NCBI GenBank assembly: GCA_015680685.1
Contig: MNCI01011846.1
Location: 236,732-291,140 of the forward strand
DNA length: 54,409 nt
Direction of reading: 5' to 3'
DNA from: Gnetum montanum
Lineage: Eukaryota > Streptophyta > Gnetopsida > Gnetales > Gnetaceae
A program made the translations under genes and the position numbers. Positions 22,447 through 32,788 of the stretch are shown piece after piece (within the stretch, counting starts at the first letter, position 1; each line of letters begins with the position of its first letter). Below the pieces are notes generated by a model. It was given only the letters and a program-made list of their open reading frames with translations. It was not told where the DNA came from and made no database searches.

Positions 22447-24538
22447 TGTTGTATCCACTTTGGATTTTTTCTAAATAAGTCAAAGTCTTGGGTATATTCA
22501 ATGATTTGCTAGCATTAAGGCCATCTTCAGCAGTTCGAATTTGACGCTCTACATCAAATGCAATGTAGTTTTTGGATCTATATCTTCAGCTTGCCAAAAA
22601 TGACATTTCGTGTCATCAATAGCATTATTTTGGTTCTTCATTTATAGCTTCTAGTTTTGATGTCCAAAATTAGCTCTAACATCAATTCTATCTCCAAATT
22701 TTAACATCTAGTGTGAGTATCACTTTTGACATCTAGCATCAACATTTACTTTTTAAGCATATCGACTCTTTGATATTTAGTGTCAAGAACATGAGGACTA
22801 AGGACTCAAGGAAAACAAGATCTAAATGACTTGACAAAGTGAAGACCTTATGAGCCAAGATAAGAGCATGAACAATCATGGATTGAAACCAAAGAATACA
22901 AATCAAATGAAGATGCTCCTAAGATTGGGAAGAAGCCAAATTAATGAGAGGTAGCCTCAAGAACCAAAGTTCAAAAAATTAAGGAGACCTCTCTAAGAAA
23001 CAATAGATGTCTCTACTGAAAATAAAAAATTCACAAGTAGATGTCTCTCAAAATAGTAGACAACTTCATCTAAAAGTAGACATCTCTCTAAAGATGTCCC
23101 CCTAGAGACATCCTACTTCAAAATGAGACGTCTCTCCAAAATTGAGGCAGATCTCATGTAGACATCCCAACTTTGAAGGAGATGTCTACACTATCCATTG
23201 GGTAGTCATTACATAAGTTTCAAGGAGTTTTTAGAAACTTTGAATTTATAAGAAGAAGCTAAATTCTTGAGAATTGAGGAAGTGTTGTCAACATCAAAGT
23301 AATCATTTTCATATCTATGCTCTTGTAATCTTGTCATTTATTGTCACATCATCTTCTTGGTTGTATGTTAAATGTATATTGAATTGAGCTTCAACAATAA
23401 GGACTTGTAATTGTGGTTATATTCTTTTCTTGTATCTTTTATTTTTCTTGTTGCCCTATCAGGTTGATGTGCTTCCTGCAAGAAGGCATCCATATTGAGT
23501 TTGACGGGATCCTATGGAATTGAGTGGTTTTGCAATGTAAGAACACTCTAAAGTAAAGCTCAATTTTGTAAAGGTTGTAGGATTTTTGAAACCACATTCC
23601 AAGCTTGTTGAAACCTTGCAGGGTTGAGTGGCTTTGTAGTGAAGCAACACTCCAGTGAGAAGCTTAGTGCTTATATAGGATGTGGTGTCCTTCAAAGCAC
23701 ATTTGATAGAGAAATAAAGTCTAGAGGTGTGCACAGATTCTACCCTCCAAGTGTGAAAGTATCCAAGTTAGGAAACCACATAAAATTTTGTGTGCTATGT
23801 CGCAAGTATGATTTTAATTAGGAACTTATTCATCCCCCCTTCTATGTTCCTGATTCTCATTATCCTCCTAACACATGGACAATTTCTTAGAATCAAGTCC
23901 ACACATCAATATGATCCATCCCTTTACTTCATTAGCTTTTGAATCTGGAGAATTATTACCAAATCTACATCAAGTGCATGCATCAAAGAAAGAATGGGAT
24001 AACACAACTCCTTATTAGATGCTTTTAATCCCTAGTACATCTCCTAGAATATTTGTAGTAGATTTCTATTTTTTATTTCTCTTGTAATCTAGATCTTATC
24101 CTTTTTTAGTAATCTATCTCTATTTTTATCTAAATCTACTGCAAATCTATTTTCTATTTTTCATGTTTTCTTCTTGAATTAAACACTTAAACAAATTAAA
24201 TATATTTTATTTTACACTATATTTTCAATTGTAATTTCTTGCTAGCCACATTCTACACTTTATTTTATCTAAATCTAGAGATCATCTTTGCTCATTTTCT
24301 ATTGGCTGGTCCATACATGTGTATTGTTCTTTTCTGCTTGTAATATACTAACATTTAGTGAAAATGTTTGGCTCATATTATTGAATTTTTCCAATGATTT
24401 CCAATTCCCTTTTCAATTTAAGAAAAATTAGTTGAAAGATTAGTTCTTCTTGGACCATTAGGTGGTCATGATATTGTCTCACTCAATTTTGTGTTAGGTT
24501 GTATTAGATTCCAGATTAAGATGATCCTTACCACAACA
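22447..24538 (+). repeat. 5' LTR of element E with an insertion
   Basis: It starts TGTTGTATCCAC (compare TGTTATACCCAC at 42270) and ends CCACAACA at 24538. U3 contains GACATCTAGCATCA-type repeats like the 3' LTR. Homology to the 3' LTR is interrupted from about 22782 to 23873 and resumes with CAAATCTACATC and the TTTAGTGAAAATG region. Without the insert the LTR would be about 1.0 kb. Confidence 0.65.
22782..23873 (+). repeat. Probable solo LTR (Copia-like) inside the E LTR
   Basis: The right end reads TTCATCCCCCCTTCTATG, then TTCTCATTATCCTCCTAACA, the typical tail of many plant Ty1/copia LTRs. A TATA-like CTTATATAGG lies near 23672. U3 holds a cluster of AGATGTCTC/AGACATCTC motifs (23000-23200). 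No internal region follows, so it would be a solo LTR. The left boundary and a target duplication are not certain. Confidence 0.5.
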
Positions 24539-24559
24539 TCCACCTAGGAAGCCTTATGT

Positions 24560-26040
24560 TATCTGTTGGTCTAATTACAAGAATTATCAATAGTTTTCAT
24601 CATAAACTCAAAAGCCTTATGTAATTCATTGATTTTATGACTCTGCTTCATCAAAGTCAAATCACTCTTCTTCATCTTCTTATCGCATCCATACTATTCT
24701 AACTAACCAAAGTCTAGCTATGTCTCATACCACTATCCACTCCCATTACTCTACTATCACTACTCAACCTAGTGATCCTTCCTATTCTCATCTCATTTCA
24801 TATCAAGTTGAAGCCCAAAATACCCCTTCATCCATTATATCTTGAGCATCTAGTCACATTTTTCCATCACCTAGAGTAAGAATTCTTAGCCATAGCTAGA
24901 AAACCAATGAGTCACAATCAAGCAAATAGAAGGAGAAAGTTACTAATATATAGAACTAACCTTTTAAAACATCAAAGAAGATGTTTTTTTAGTAACATTA
25001 GGAATCTATCCCTTCAAGTAACTTTCCATCTTCATTCAATCCTATACAACTAATCACAGTAACACCTACTCCATGATCATCTCAATCAACAAATAATAAG
25101 CTCTTATAGTAGATGACAACTATTGTTCATTCAAAAGGAATTGACTTATCCTCGTATGACCTCATAGCAACACTTAAAAACATTGGGCTACTTTATATGA
25201 TGTTCTTCTGAGAATTATGATCCCAAGTGACATTCCAACTTAGATAGAGGATATATCATCCTTTTTTCAAGTCCCTTATTATGGATCAAACAGTCTAAAC
25301 TTTTGTGATGCAAATATTGAGACTAATTTAAAGATAAGAGATATCTATTAATGACCACTCTTCATTACTATTAAAGTATCACCAAGTGCTTCAATCCTAC
25401 TTATACATATTAATGATGGCACTAGATCTAACATGATCACATGGACTATTATCAAGCATTTTAGTCTCCATGATTAGGTAACCTTTAATGAAACTTGTAC
25501 CAATCTTGTTTCCTTTAATAGTATGCAAGTGGAAGTTATACGTTCCATTAGGATATCGTTCATCGTAGATAATTCTCTATGGTTTGAAGCTTTCTTTAGG
25601 ATTATACAAGAATGTCCTAGTGTTAATGGACTGCTAAGACGTCAATGGCTAGCTTAGCATCATGCAATATCATCTCATATACATAAGGAGATTTACTTTC
25701 ATTTTTATAATAGCAAGATAATTATCTTAGTTGATATGCAGATTTCAAGTGTCTCTCACCTAGATTATGAAGCTAGACCCTATTAGCTTAGTAACAAACT
25801 AGCTAATATCAAAATTAAAATTATAAAAAAATATACAATTATCTATCCTCTTAAGGACTCTATCAATACCAAAGACTTGATAGACCTAAATGATGAGCCT
25901 ACCTTAGATATTGAGCTTATTGACTTAGGCTTTGAAGAACTTGATATATTCATTCCTAAGAAGAAAGCTTCCTCTTGTCCTTTTTACTTAACTACTAAAA
26001 AGTTCATCGCTAATATAGTAACATTGGATGCATGAGCTTT
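24560..26040 (+). pseudogene. Element E gag C-terminus and protease remnant
   Basis: 24610-24900 encodes a Ser/Tyr/His-rich tail like that of D gag. From 25130: YDLIATLKNI, SFFQVPYYG, then INDGTRSNMITWTIIKHFSL (retropepsin active-site region, DG retained), VEVIRSIRI, WFEAFFRII, NGLLRRQWLA (LLGRPWxH in intact copies), HHAISSHIHKEIYF. It continues as IDLGFEELDIF to about 26040. This is the Tat-type protease plus the linker to RT. Frames shift and several stops occur. RT is not adjacent; it lies at 37960 on the same strand. Confidence 0.7.
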
Positions 26041-28121
26041 AAAACATCTAATAGTTTTTTCATTTTAAGTGATGGACATCTACTAGTGCTTGTTAGATAT
26101 ATCTTATTCACCTCTCATATTATTGTTTATTAACTAAAACATTAACTTATTTCTATTTTATCTTCTCCTAGGAGATTTTTATTTCAGGAGTCTTTGAGGA
26201 AATTTCTTCTTCCTGTGAAAGAGGTTTCCTATTTTTTGAAGTTCTAAAAATGCTCTCTAAAATTCCCTCCTTCCTTGCTTGTGCATCTTTGCTTATTTTC
26301 TTTTATGATTTTTCAATTCTTTGAAACATTGATGAATGCACTTCTTCTTTGGTCCTTAATGTTGATGTCGAAGAACCACCTCCACCAATGTTGTATGTAG
26401 ACATCATATTCCCTAAGTATTAACACAGTAGAGGCTTGAACTTCATCTCTAAAGCAACATCTACTTACTTCTCCCTTCCTCTGACAAACAAAGTTACCAC
26501 TACTTTTATTAACCCATATTAGAATCCAAAATTGGTCCTTTTACTCACTATCTTTTTCTTTCATTTCTTGTCCTTTTTGGGTAGTTTCTTTATTTTTTAC
26601 CATCCCTTGATAAATTACTAAAGCCTAGTTAGTTTCCTTTCCTTGGAACATAGCTCCATACAATCTATACAATCACCTATGGGCTAGCTTCCATTTCTAA
26701 CTGATCTTATTACAAAATAACCTCTCAACTAATAAGGAAATTAATTCTTCAAATCTTCATTGGTCCCATTGTATACATTAATGACATATTTTTTCTCTAA
26801 CTTGACCCATTACTCCATGACTAATAGCTCCATTGAATCTAGTTCTGAGCTATCAATCTTTATTCTCATTTTTTTGGAAGCTTAACTAATACTTTAGTGT
26901 AATTGGATCCTAAGTGATGATATCTTACTTCCAGTCTACATGAATCACAAAAATAGCTTTCTTTGCTAAGTAGTTTTTTATTAAACCTACATATTCTACC
27001 ACACTAGGATAGGGATTCTTTAATCCTAAAGCACATAAAATTCCTTCTTTCTCAAACTTATTAAAATATTTGATGCCTTCATCTTTGAACAGCCACTATT
27101 GAGCACTTTGTGCTTCATTTGTAGATCTAAATTCAAAATCCTTTGCTACCCCTATGACATCAATAAATTTTATGTCATCAACACTTATTTGAGTTGCAAA
27201 TAAGCATATTCAACTATGGGTATGATTTTCCATCTAACCTTTCTAGTAATAGAAAATAAACATAAAATTACACTTAATTTTAGGCCTCGAGATGATCTTA
27301 GATTTCTTTGGTGCCTATATAGTCTCTCCATAGGTTTCATCCCATAAAGGGTAAAGCCATCCTTAGTTATCATACTTACTTCAAAATCTATAAGGTCTCA
27401 ATCCCTTATACTAAGCATTAAATTGGAACATCACCTAAGGTCTCTAGTTTTGATGCTAAGAAATATCTCATAATAGATTCTGTAAAAATTCTAAGTGATC
27501 AAGACTTTGTACATCTAAATCAACAAACCTATGCAACCATATCAAATTTAGTTTTAATAAAAATAAAGTTAACTTAAAATCTTTCCTAACTTCTAAAACC
27601 TTTGACATATCTCTTTATAAAAATTTAAGAACCTAGAGGATTAAACATGACTTTCAAAGTTTGAGTCTCCAAGATTAATGTGCTATCAACACTAAATTGT
27701 CAAAATTCCCTTCTCTTATAGCTTTTCTAAGCATATCACATACACTAGGACATCATTAGATAGCTCTTCACTTTCAAACCTCTTCTCAAAAATGATGTCC
27801 ATGAGCTCTATTAAGAATCCTAATAGAATTTCCTCTAAAGCTCATAACATAACCTCTTCTTCGAGGTCCATCCAGATCACCACGTGGAGGTGACTAATCT
27901 AGAATTTTATAAATTCTATAGTTTTTGAATGAGCCCATAGCTTCTGTGGCATCAATGAAGTAGCATCAGAAAGAGTCCTACTCTTGGTGGATCCTGGCTT
28001 TCTTCACTTATTCTCTAATATGCTTCTTTCATCTACTATCTGAAAGAACATATGCTTAATAACCAAGAGCCAGAGTTTTGTTGTATCCTAATGGAGGATA
28101 AGTTAAAAATCACAGAGCATC
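26041..28121 (-). other. Unassigned coding-like remnant, minus strand
   Basis: About 2 kb with no domain I recognise. The minus strand gives patchy protein-like text, such as KNPYPSVVEYVGLIKNYL near 27000, FEFRSTNEAQSAQ near 27120 and MITKDGFTLYGMKPMERL at 27373, with many stops. It looks like a decayed gag or accessory ORF of another retroelement. It is continuous with 36544 onward before element B inserted. Confidence 0.35.
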
Positions 28122-28984
28122 TGATGAGTCATCATTTGGGCGACCGCGATATCGCAGTCCAACCGCAATATCACATACATGATATTGCAGCATGTCTCCT
28201 CATCTACAAATAAGAGGTAGACAGATTAGTTAGACATTATTAATCAGTTAGTAAGTCAGTTTTACTTTAAGTGTTTTAATTTCTTTCTCTCAACCCTNTA
28301 GTTTTACTTTAAGTGTTTTAATTTCTTTCTCTCAACCCTTTTCCTCCCATTTTATGCCCGCAATGTGGTGAATGTAATTGTACGACATCCTTTATTCGAG
28401 TGTGACGTACTTGGACATGCACATGACCACCAATAAAGATTGAGATTACTTCATCATTGCAGCATTCACTTAGATTAATTATTTATTTACTTGTTATTTA
28501 CTGCTTTCCTAATTAATCTCTCTCACCCTTAAACTCATGTTAAACACTGAATGAGTACAACTTGATTACGAGTATTTAAGTGTGACTACCTGGTAACCCA
28601 ATAGCGTACCTAGGATCTGCACTTGGTAATCCCAGTGGTAGTCATGCATGAAGTCCAAGATGTGTACGGATAATCAAGGAATGGATGCTCATCGCACTTA
28701 GGCTAGCTAGATTCCTTCTCACCCTTCTCTCTTAGTTTAGTTAATATTATCATTTCCCATTGCTTTCAGGAGTAGCATTAGGATTAGAAACACATCATAC
28801 ACCTCACTTTGGACTAAACCATACGTGACAAAGCTAATACTAGTCCAAGTGGGAAGACAACGAACTGCAACCTAAGGCTAACTGTCTAGATGCCACAACT
28901 AGTCCGTCTACGGAGTTCGACAGGATCGCACGTGTAACACTCGTATTCGTATGGTTGAGTGTAGGGGTACCTCGTCACTCATCA
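28122..28984 (+). repeat. 5' LTR of element B
   Basis: TGATGAGTCATC to CACTCATCA. The GATATC cluster is at 28140-28187, with a mutated TATA (CTACAAATAAG) near 28204. Poly(A)-type AATAAAG lies near 28431. It contains an N at 28298 flanked by a 40-bp duplication that the 3' LTR lacks. It also has one extra GATATC unit compared with the 3' LTR. Confidence 0.92.
28258..28339. other. Single N between 40-bp duplicated flanks (assembly artefact)
   Basis: 28258-28297 and 28300-28339 are the same 40 bases, separated by N (28298) and T. The 3' LTR has this sequence once. It looks like two overlapping contig ends joined without merging. Confidence 0.85.
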
Positions 28985-28985
28985 T

Positions 28986-29003
28986 TGGAACCGTTGCCAA
29001 GGA
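28986..29003 (+). promoter_or_regulatory. Primer binding site of element B
   Basis: TGGAACCGTTGCCAAGGA directly follows the LTR end, with one base of spacing. This is the TGGCxCCGTTGCC type found in the Athila/Tat branch; the exact tRNA needs a search. Confidence 0.75.
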
Positions 29004-29126
29004 CGGTGCTAGTTATCTAGATTAGTTATATCATACAAGGTCAGTGTACAGGACTTAATGATATATCCTTTACAAAAATAATAATTATAAAAAGTCACAT
29101 ATAAATTCACACACAATCTCACAACC

Positions 29127-30877
29127 ATGCCTCTCCTACAAGACTATAATAATTCCACACTTAGTGAGGAAGTTCATTGGAGGACCAACGAACTATATGA
29201 CAATGAAGATTGGAGTATGCAGCCTGAGGTGGGGATTTCTTACGAACATAAACAACAGTAACGTCATCTCAACACATGAAAGCATAACTTATGAGATGAC
29301 GATGAACCCCCACTGGCCACTACNTGAACATAAACAACAGTAACGTCATCTCAACACATGAAAGCATAACTTATGAGATGACGATGAACCCCCACTGGTC
29401 ACTACAAGCTTAACGCAAATACACAAGGCTGTTCAAATCTCCTGCAGGCATCATAAAGAGAGTTACCTGCCCAGGCTCAATTTAAACAACTTTCCCAATT
29501 TTTCTGGAGGCTATGACTTAGATCCGCATCAACATTTACAAGCCTTCTATGATGCTCGTACGTGGAACAACATTGACAATGGTTGGGAAAAACTTAAGCT
29601 CTTTCCTATGACACTCGTTGGCCAAGCAAAAGTATGGTATAGATCATTAAAACAAAATTCAATACGACATTGGCCAACAATGGTAGAACTCTTTAATGAA
29701 AGATATCAAACCTACACAAGAGTGTCAACCTTGAGGAAACAAATCCAAGAGTGGAAATAAACAAAACATGAACCCTTGGACATGGCCTTAGAAAGATATT
29801 ATGCACTGTTAAANTGAGGTAAAGATCAATAAGATGTTGGAATGGACATATAAAAAGGGTGGAGAATATATTGATATTATTGGAGATAGAGTTTTAACAA
29901 CCCAAGAAGTAGGACAAAACACTAGGCAATCAGGAAGAAGGGATGAAGAACACATGAGCTCAACTACCAATCATACGTATGAATGCAATATTTGCCTGTA
30001 CGATCACCCCAAGGGCTAGTGCCCAATCTTGTTACATCTATATGAGCATTGGGGAAACATGCTACACCCAGAGTTCATACAGAGTTACTGTGTTTGATCA
30101 CTGTGGCAACAATCCCAGTCATGGGGGAAGCCACCCTTAGACTGGACAGACCCTTCATATCATCCAAACCCAAACACTTATCTTGTTCAACATCATGTTT
30201 CTCCAATTGGGTCAACATACTTTATCTCACCACATTACCATTCTCCTCAATACTATCAGCCCATGCCTTCAACACAACCGCCATCTTGTGTATCCTACAC
30301 TTTTCCTCAATTTCAACATTCTCATCCTTTCCCTCCTTCTACATCGCCACCAACTATTCCCAAGGTGTCTACACCACAGCAACAACCCACGAATGTTACT
30401 TGTGCTGCTACTACCAACAACAGTGAGAGACCTCAACAACATCAAAGGCGTCCCTTCTTTAAACATGATCATAATAAGGGACAACACAATTCCAAGGCCA
30501 CTGCACCCTCCAACTTAACACAAGTCCCACACTGTGATGCACCCTTATCTTCAAACCCAACGCCTCATGTTACTTCATCAAGGCCACCAATCAACACTCC
30601 AACAACCATATGGCCCAATGAACACAGTCATGGAAGGTGAGATCCCAATCCTTGCATACCATCTAACAGTCACAAACATCATAGTGGGTCAAGTCTTTAC
30701 CCAAGAACCACATATTACAAATTTCCCCACTATGCTTACTATAATCAAGTGTGTGAACCCCAATGGGGTAAGTATGACCGGGTCCTAATATTTCCAACAT
30801 GCAAGGATCCTCATCCTTTATGTATTAATCCTCGCCATGCTCAACTATTTAGTTATGAGGGATATCCCCCATTCTAG
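29127..30877 (+). pseudogene. gag: Element B gag (with zinc knuckle), decayed and mis-assembled
   Basis: The start ATG at 29127 (MPLLQDYNNS) lies 142 bp after the LTR. The frame reads VHWRTNELYDNED, stops (CAA/CGA-type) near 29250-29290, then FSGGYDLDPHQHLQAFYDA, KVWYRSLKQNS, ERYYALLN up to an N at 29814. Zinc knuckle CNICLYDHPKG, then TAG for Gln, then C, at about 29983-30023. The C-terminal tail (30049-30877) is Pro/Gln/His-rich with KFPHYAYYNQVCEP and ends SYEGYPPF. Compared with C, 315 bp are missing at the N and about 82 bp are duplicated around the N at 29324. Both look like assembly errors, so the real gag is longer than shown. Confidence 0.85.
29244..29405. other. Single N between 80-bp duplicated flanks (assembly artefact)
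   Basis: 29244-29323 and 29326-29405 are the same 80 bases with one C/T difference, separated by N (29324). Element C has this segment once. Confidence 0.85.
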
Positions 30878-32229
30878 TAACAAGCAGGATTAATAACCAC
30901 TTTTTGTTTTCTTTCATTTTACAACTTTTTTTTTGGTTTTTCATTTTTCACTTTCTTGTTTTGTCTTTTTATTTCTTTTTACGCTTTTGTAAGTAATCTC
31001 ATCTATGAATAAAACACTCATGTGGATCGTTGGTTGAGGTGTGTTCTATGTTATCAAGTCTCGAATGATCAATTATGTAGACAGTGAGCCCATTACATCC
31101 ACTCATCCATTCTACAAATTAGAGGTTCTGTTCAAGGGTACAATGATATTCTTGACATTTTAAAAAACTTAAAAATAATCTTGTGTTCATTGTACCCAGA
31201 ATGAAGAAGGGTGGACCAAGAGGGAATCATTAGGGTGTGACATCAAGGGGACTTGCAGATTCTCTTTGGTGATGTCTGTGGGAGTTATCATGCAACGTGG
31301 TTGTACTAAGATCCTTGTAGATGTAATGAAAAATGGAAGTAAGAGTAATCAAAAGGGCACTCAAAAATCCAATGTTGTTTTAGGGGGTCCCATTGGAAAG
31401 ACATGCACCCATGCCTAAAGGTTAGCAGCTTCTCTAGATTCAGTATTCAAAAAAAAACAAACAAAGGAAGTGCCACAAAACAAAAATCACTCCTCCCTTG
31501 AACAAAATGTCAAGTGATCGTACGCCTTGTTGTTCTGGTACTCTCATAGTTGCTCATCATGGGATGAAACAATGTGGTGTCACTGATCAAAGGAATGGAC
31601 TTGGTCCTGATCCTGGAACGATGGGTTAATGACACATTAATCATGCTTTACACGCAGAATTCATTGTGCCCTAGGTCAATTACCTCATGTCCCAATCTCT
31701 ACAATCCCTGCTATACCCCGTCTCATCTCATTGTCCATGTAATTGTTGCTCGTGCCTCCTATAGCATAGAATTCTTACTTCATTCTGGTGATATTTACAT
31801 GTGTGTATTTTGTGGAATCATTGTGGATTACATTTAACCCTTCTAGTGCCTACGGACACTTTTAAGTGGTTACACAAGGGTATTATAGGTTGAAACCTAC
31901 TTTGGGAAGGATCCACTTGTGTAATCTTTTGTAATTCTCATTTATGACATAGCTCACACCCACCATTTCTTATCCTCAGCCTATTTTTCATAACATTCTT
32001 TCCCTATTATTATTATCCCTCCAAATCAATGTTCCTATGTACCATCACATACCCTTTTTTTCTACCACCCAAGGTCCTTATTGATAAAAACCACAGATCA
32101 TTATTTGTGCCTTCAAAACCATCTAATTACCTTAGAACCCCTTCATAATAACCCAATTTCCTAACTTACATTGTTGATTTCAAAAAAATCTTTGAAAATT
32201 TTGGTATTTTCTTGTTGTGTCCAATGTCA
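30878..32229 (+). other. Conserved gag-ORF2 spacer, element B
   Basis: A T-rich stretch after the gag stop, then about 1 kb co-linear with 15100-16250 of element C. It includes GACATCAAGGGGACTTG (31240) and the short shared frame CPRSVTSCPN..IYMCVFCGI..VDYI (31660-31837). No pol motif is visible. Its conservation in two copies shows it belonged to the family ancestor. Confidence 0.6.
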
Positions 32230-32345
32230 CTAGGGCAGTGATATCGCATATGCGATATCGCGTACGCGATGTATTGTACGTAATATCGCGTCCCCCAAAC
32301 CTATAAATAGGCAACACCCCCCCCCCACAACACTTAGCATCATTT
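32230..32345 (+). promoter_or_regulatory. Internal promoter-like block upstream of ORF2, element B
   Basis: Closely packed palindromic units (GCGATATCGC, GCGTACGCGA, AATATCGCG) at 32238-32290, then CTATAAATAGG at 32301-32311, then a C10 run at 32317-32326. This repeats the U3/TATA design of the element's LTR. The ORF2 start lies about 480 bp downstream. Element C has the matching block. Promoter function is inferred. Confidence 0.6.
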
Positions 32346-32788
32346 CTCACCATTCACGCGGGGGAGTTTTTCAAATTTTTCTCTACGACTTGCAAATGTG
32401 ACACCCTTGCTTTTCTACCTACATCTCACTTGTTGGTACTCCAATTTTAATTTTGTCTAAACCTACCTGAACCTAAAGTGTTCAATTTAGTCATGGGGGA
32501 GGGACACCTACCGAATAGCATCTAACTTTTTTGAAATTTATCATCAAAGGACATTATTAAGGGTAATTAGTTGTAAATTAAGAATGAAATGTGCCAAAAA
32601 ATCATTTAATCCTTTAGGTACACCGGGAAATTAAAATTGGAAACCACCTAAGTAAAACGGACTCATTATTACAATCTTTCAGGCAATATCACATGAAGAT
32701 AAAATAAATTAATCAAGTAAGGCAAGCAGTAAGGTATAACTTAACTTCAAAAACAACCTTACTAACGCTTGGCCCCGTGTGATTGTAG
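32346..32788 (+). other. Leader of ORF2 in element B with internal polypurine-like tract
   Basis: Non-coding, and contains CATGGGGGAGGG near 32492-32503, which resembles the genuine 3' polypurine tract. Matching tracts occur at the same relative place in A and C. Confidence 0.6.
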
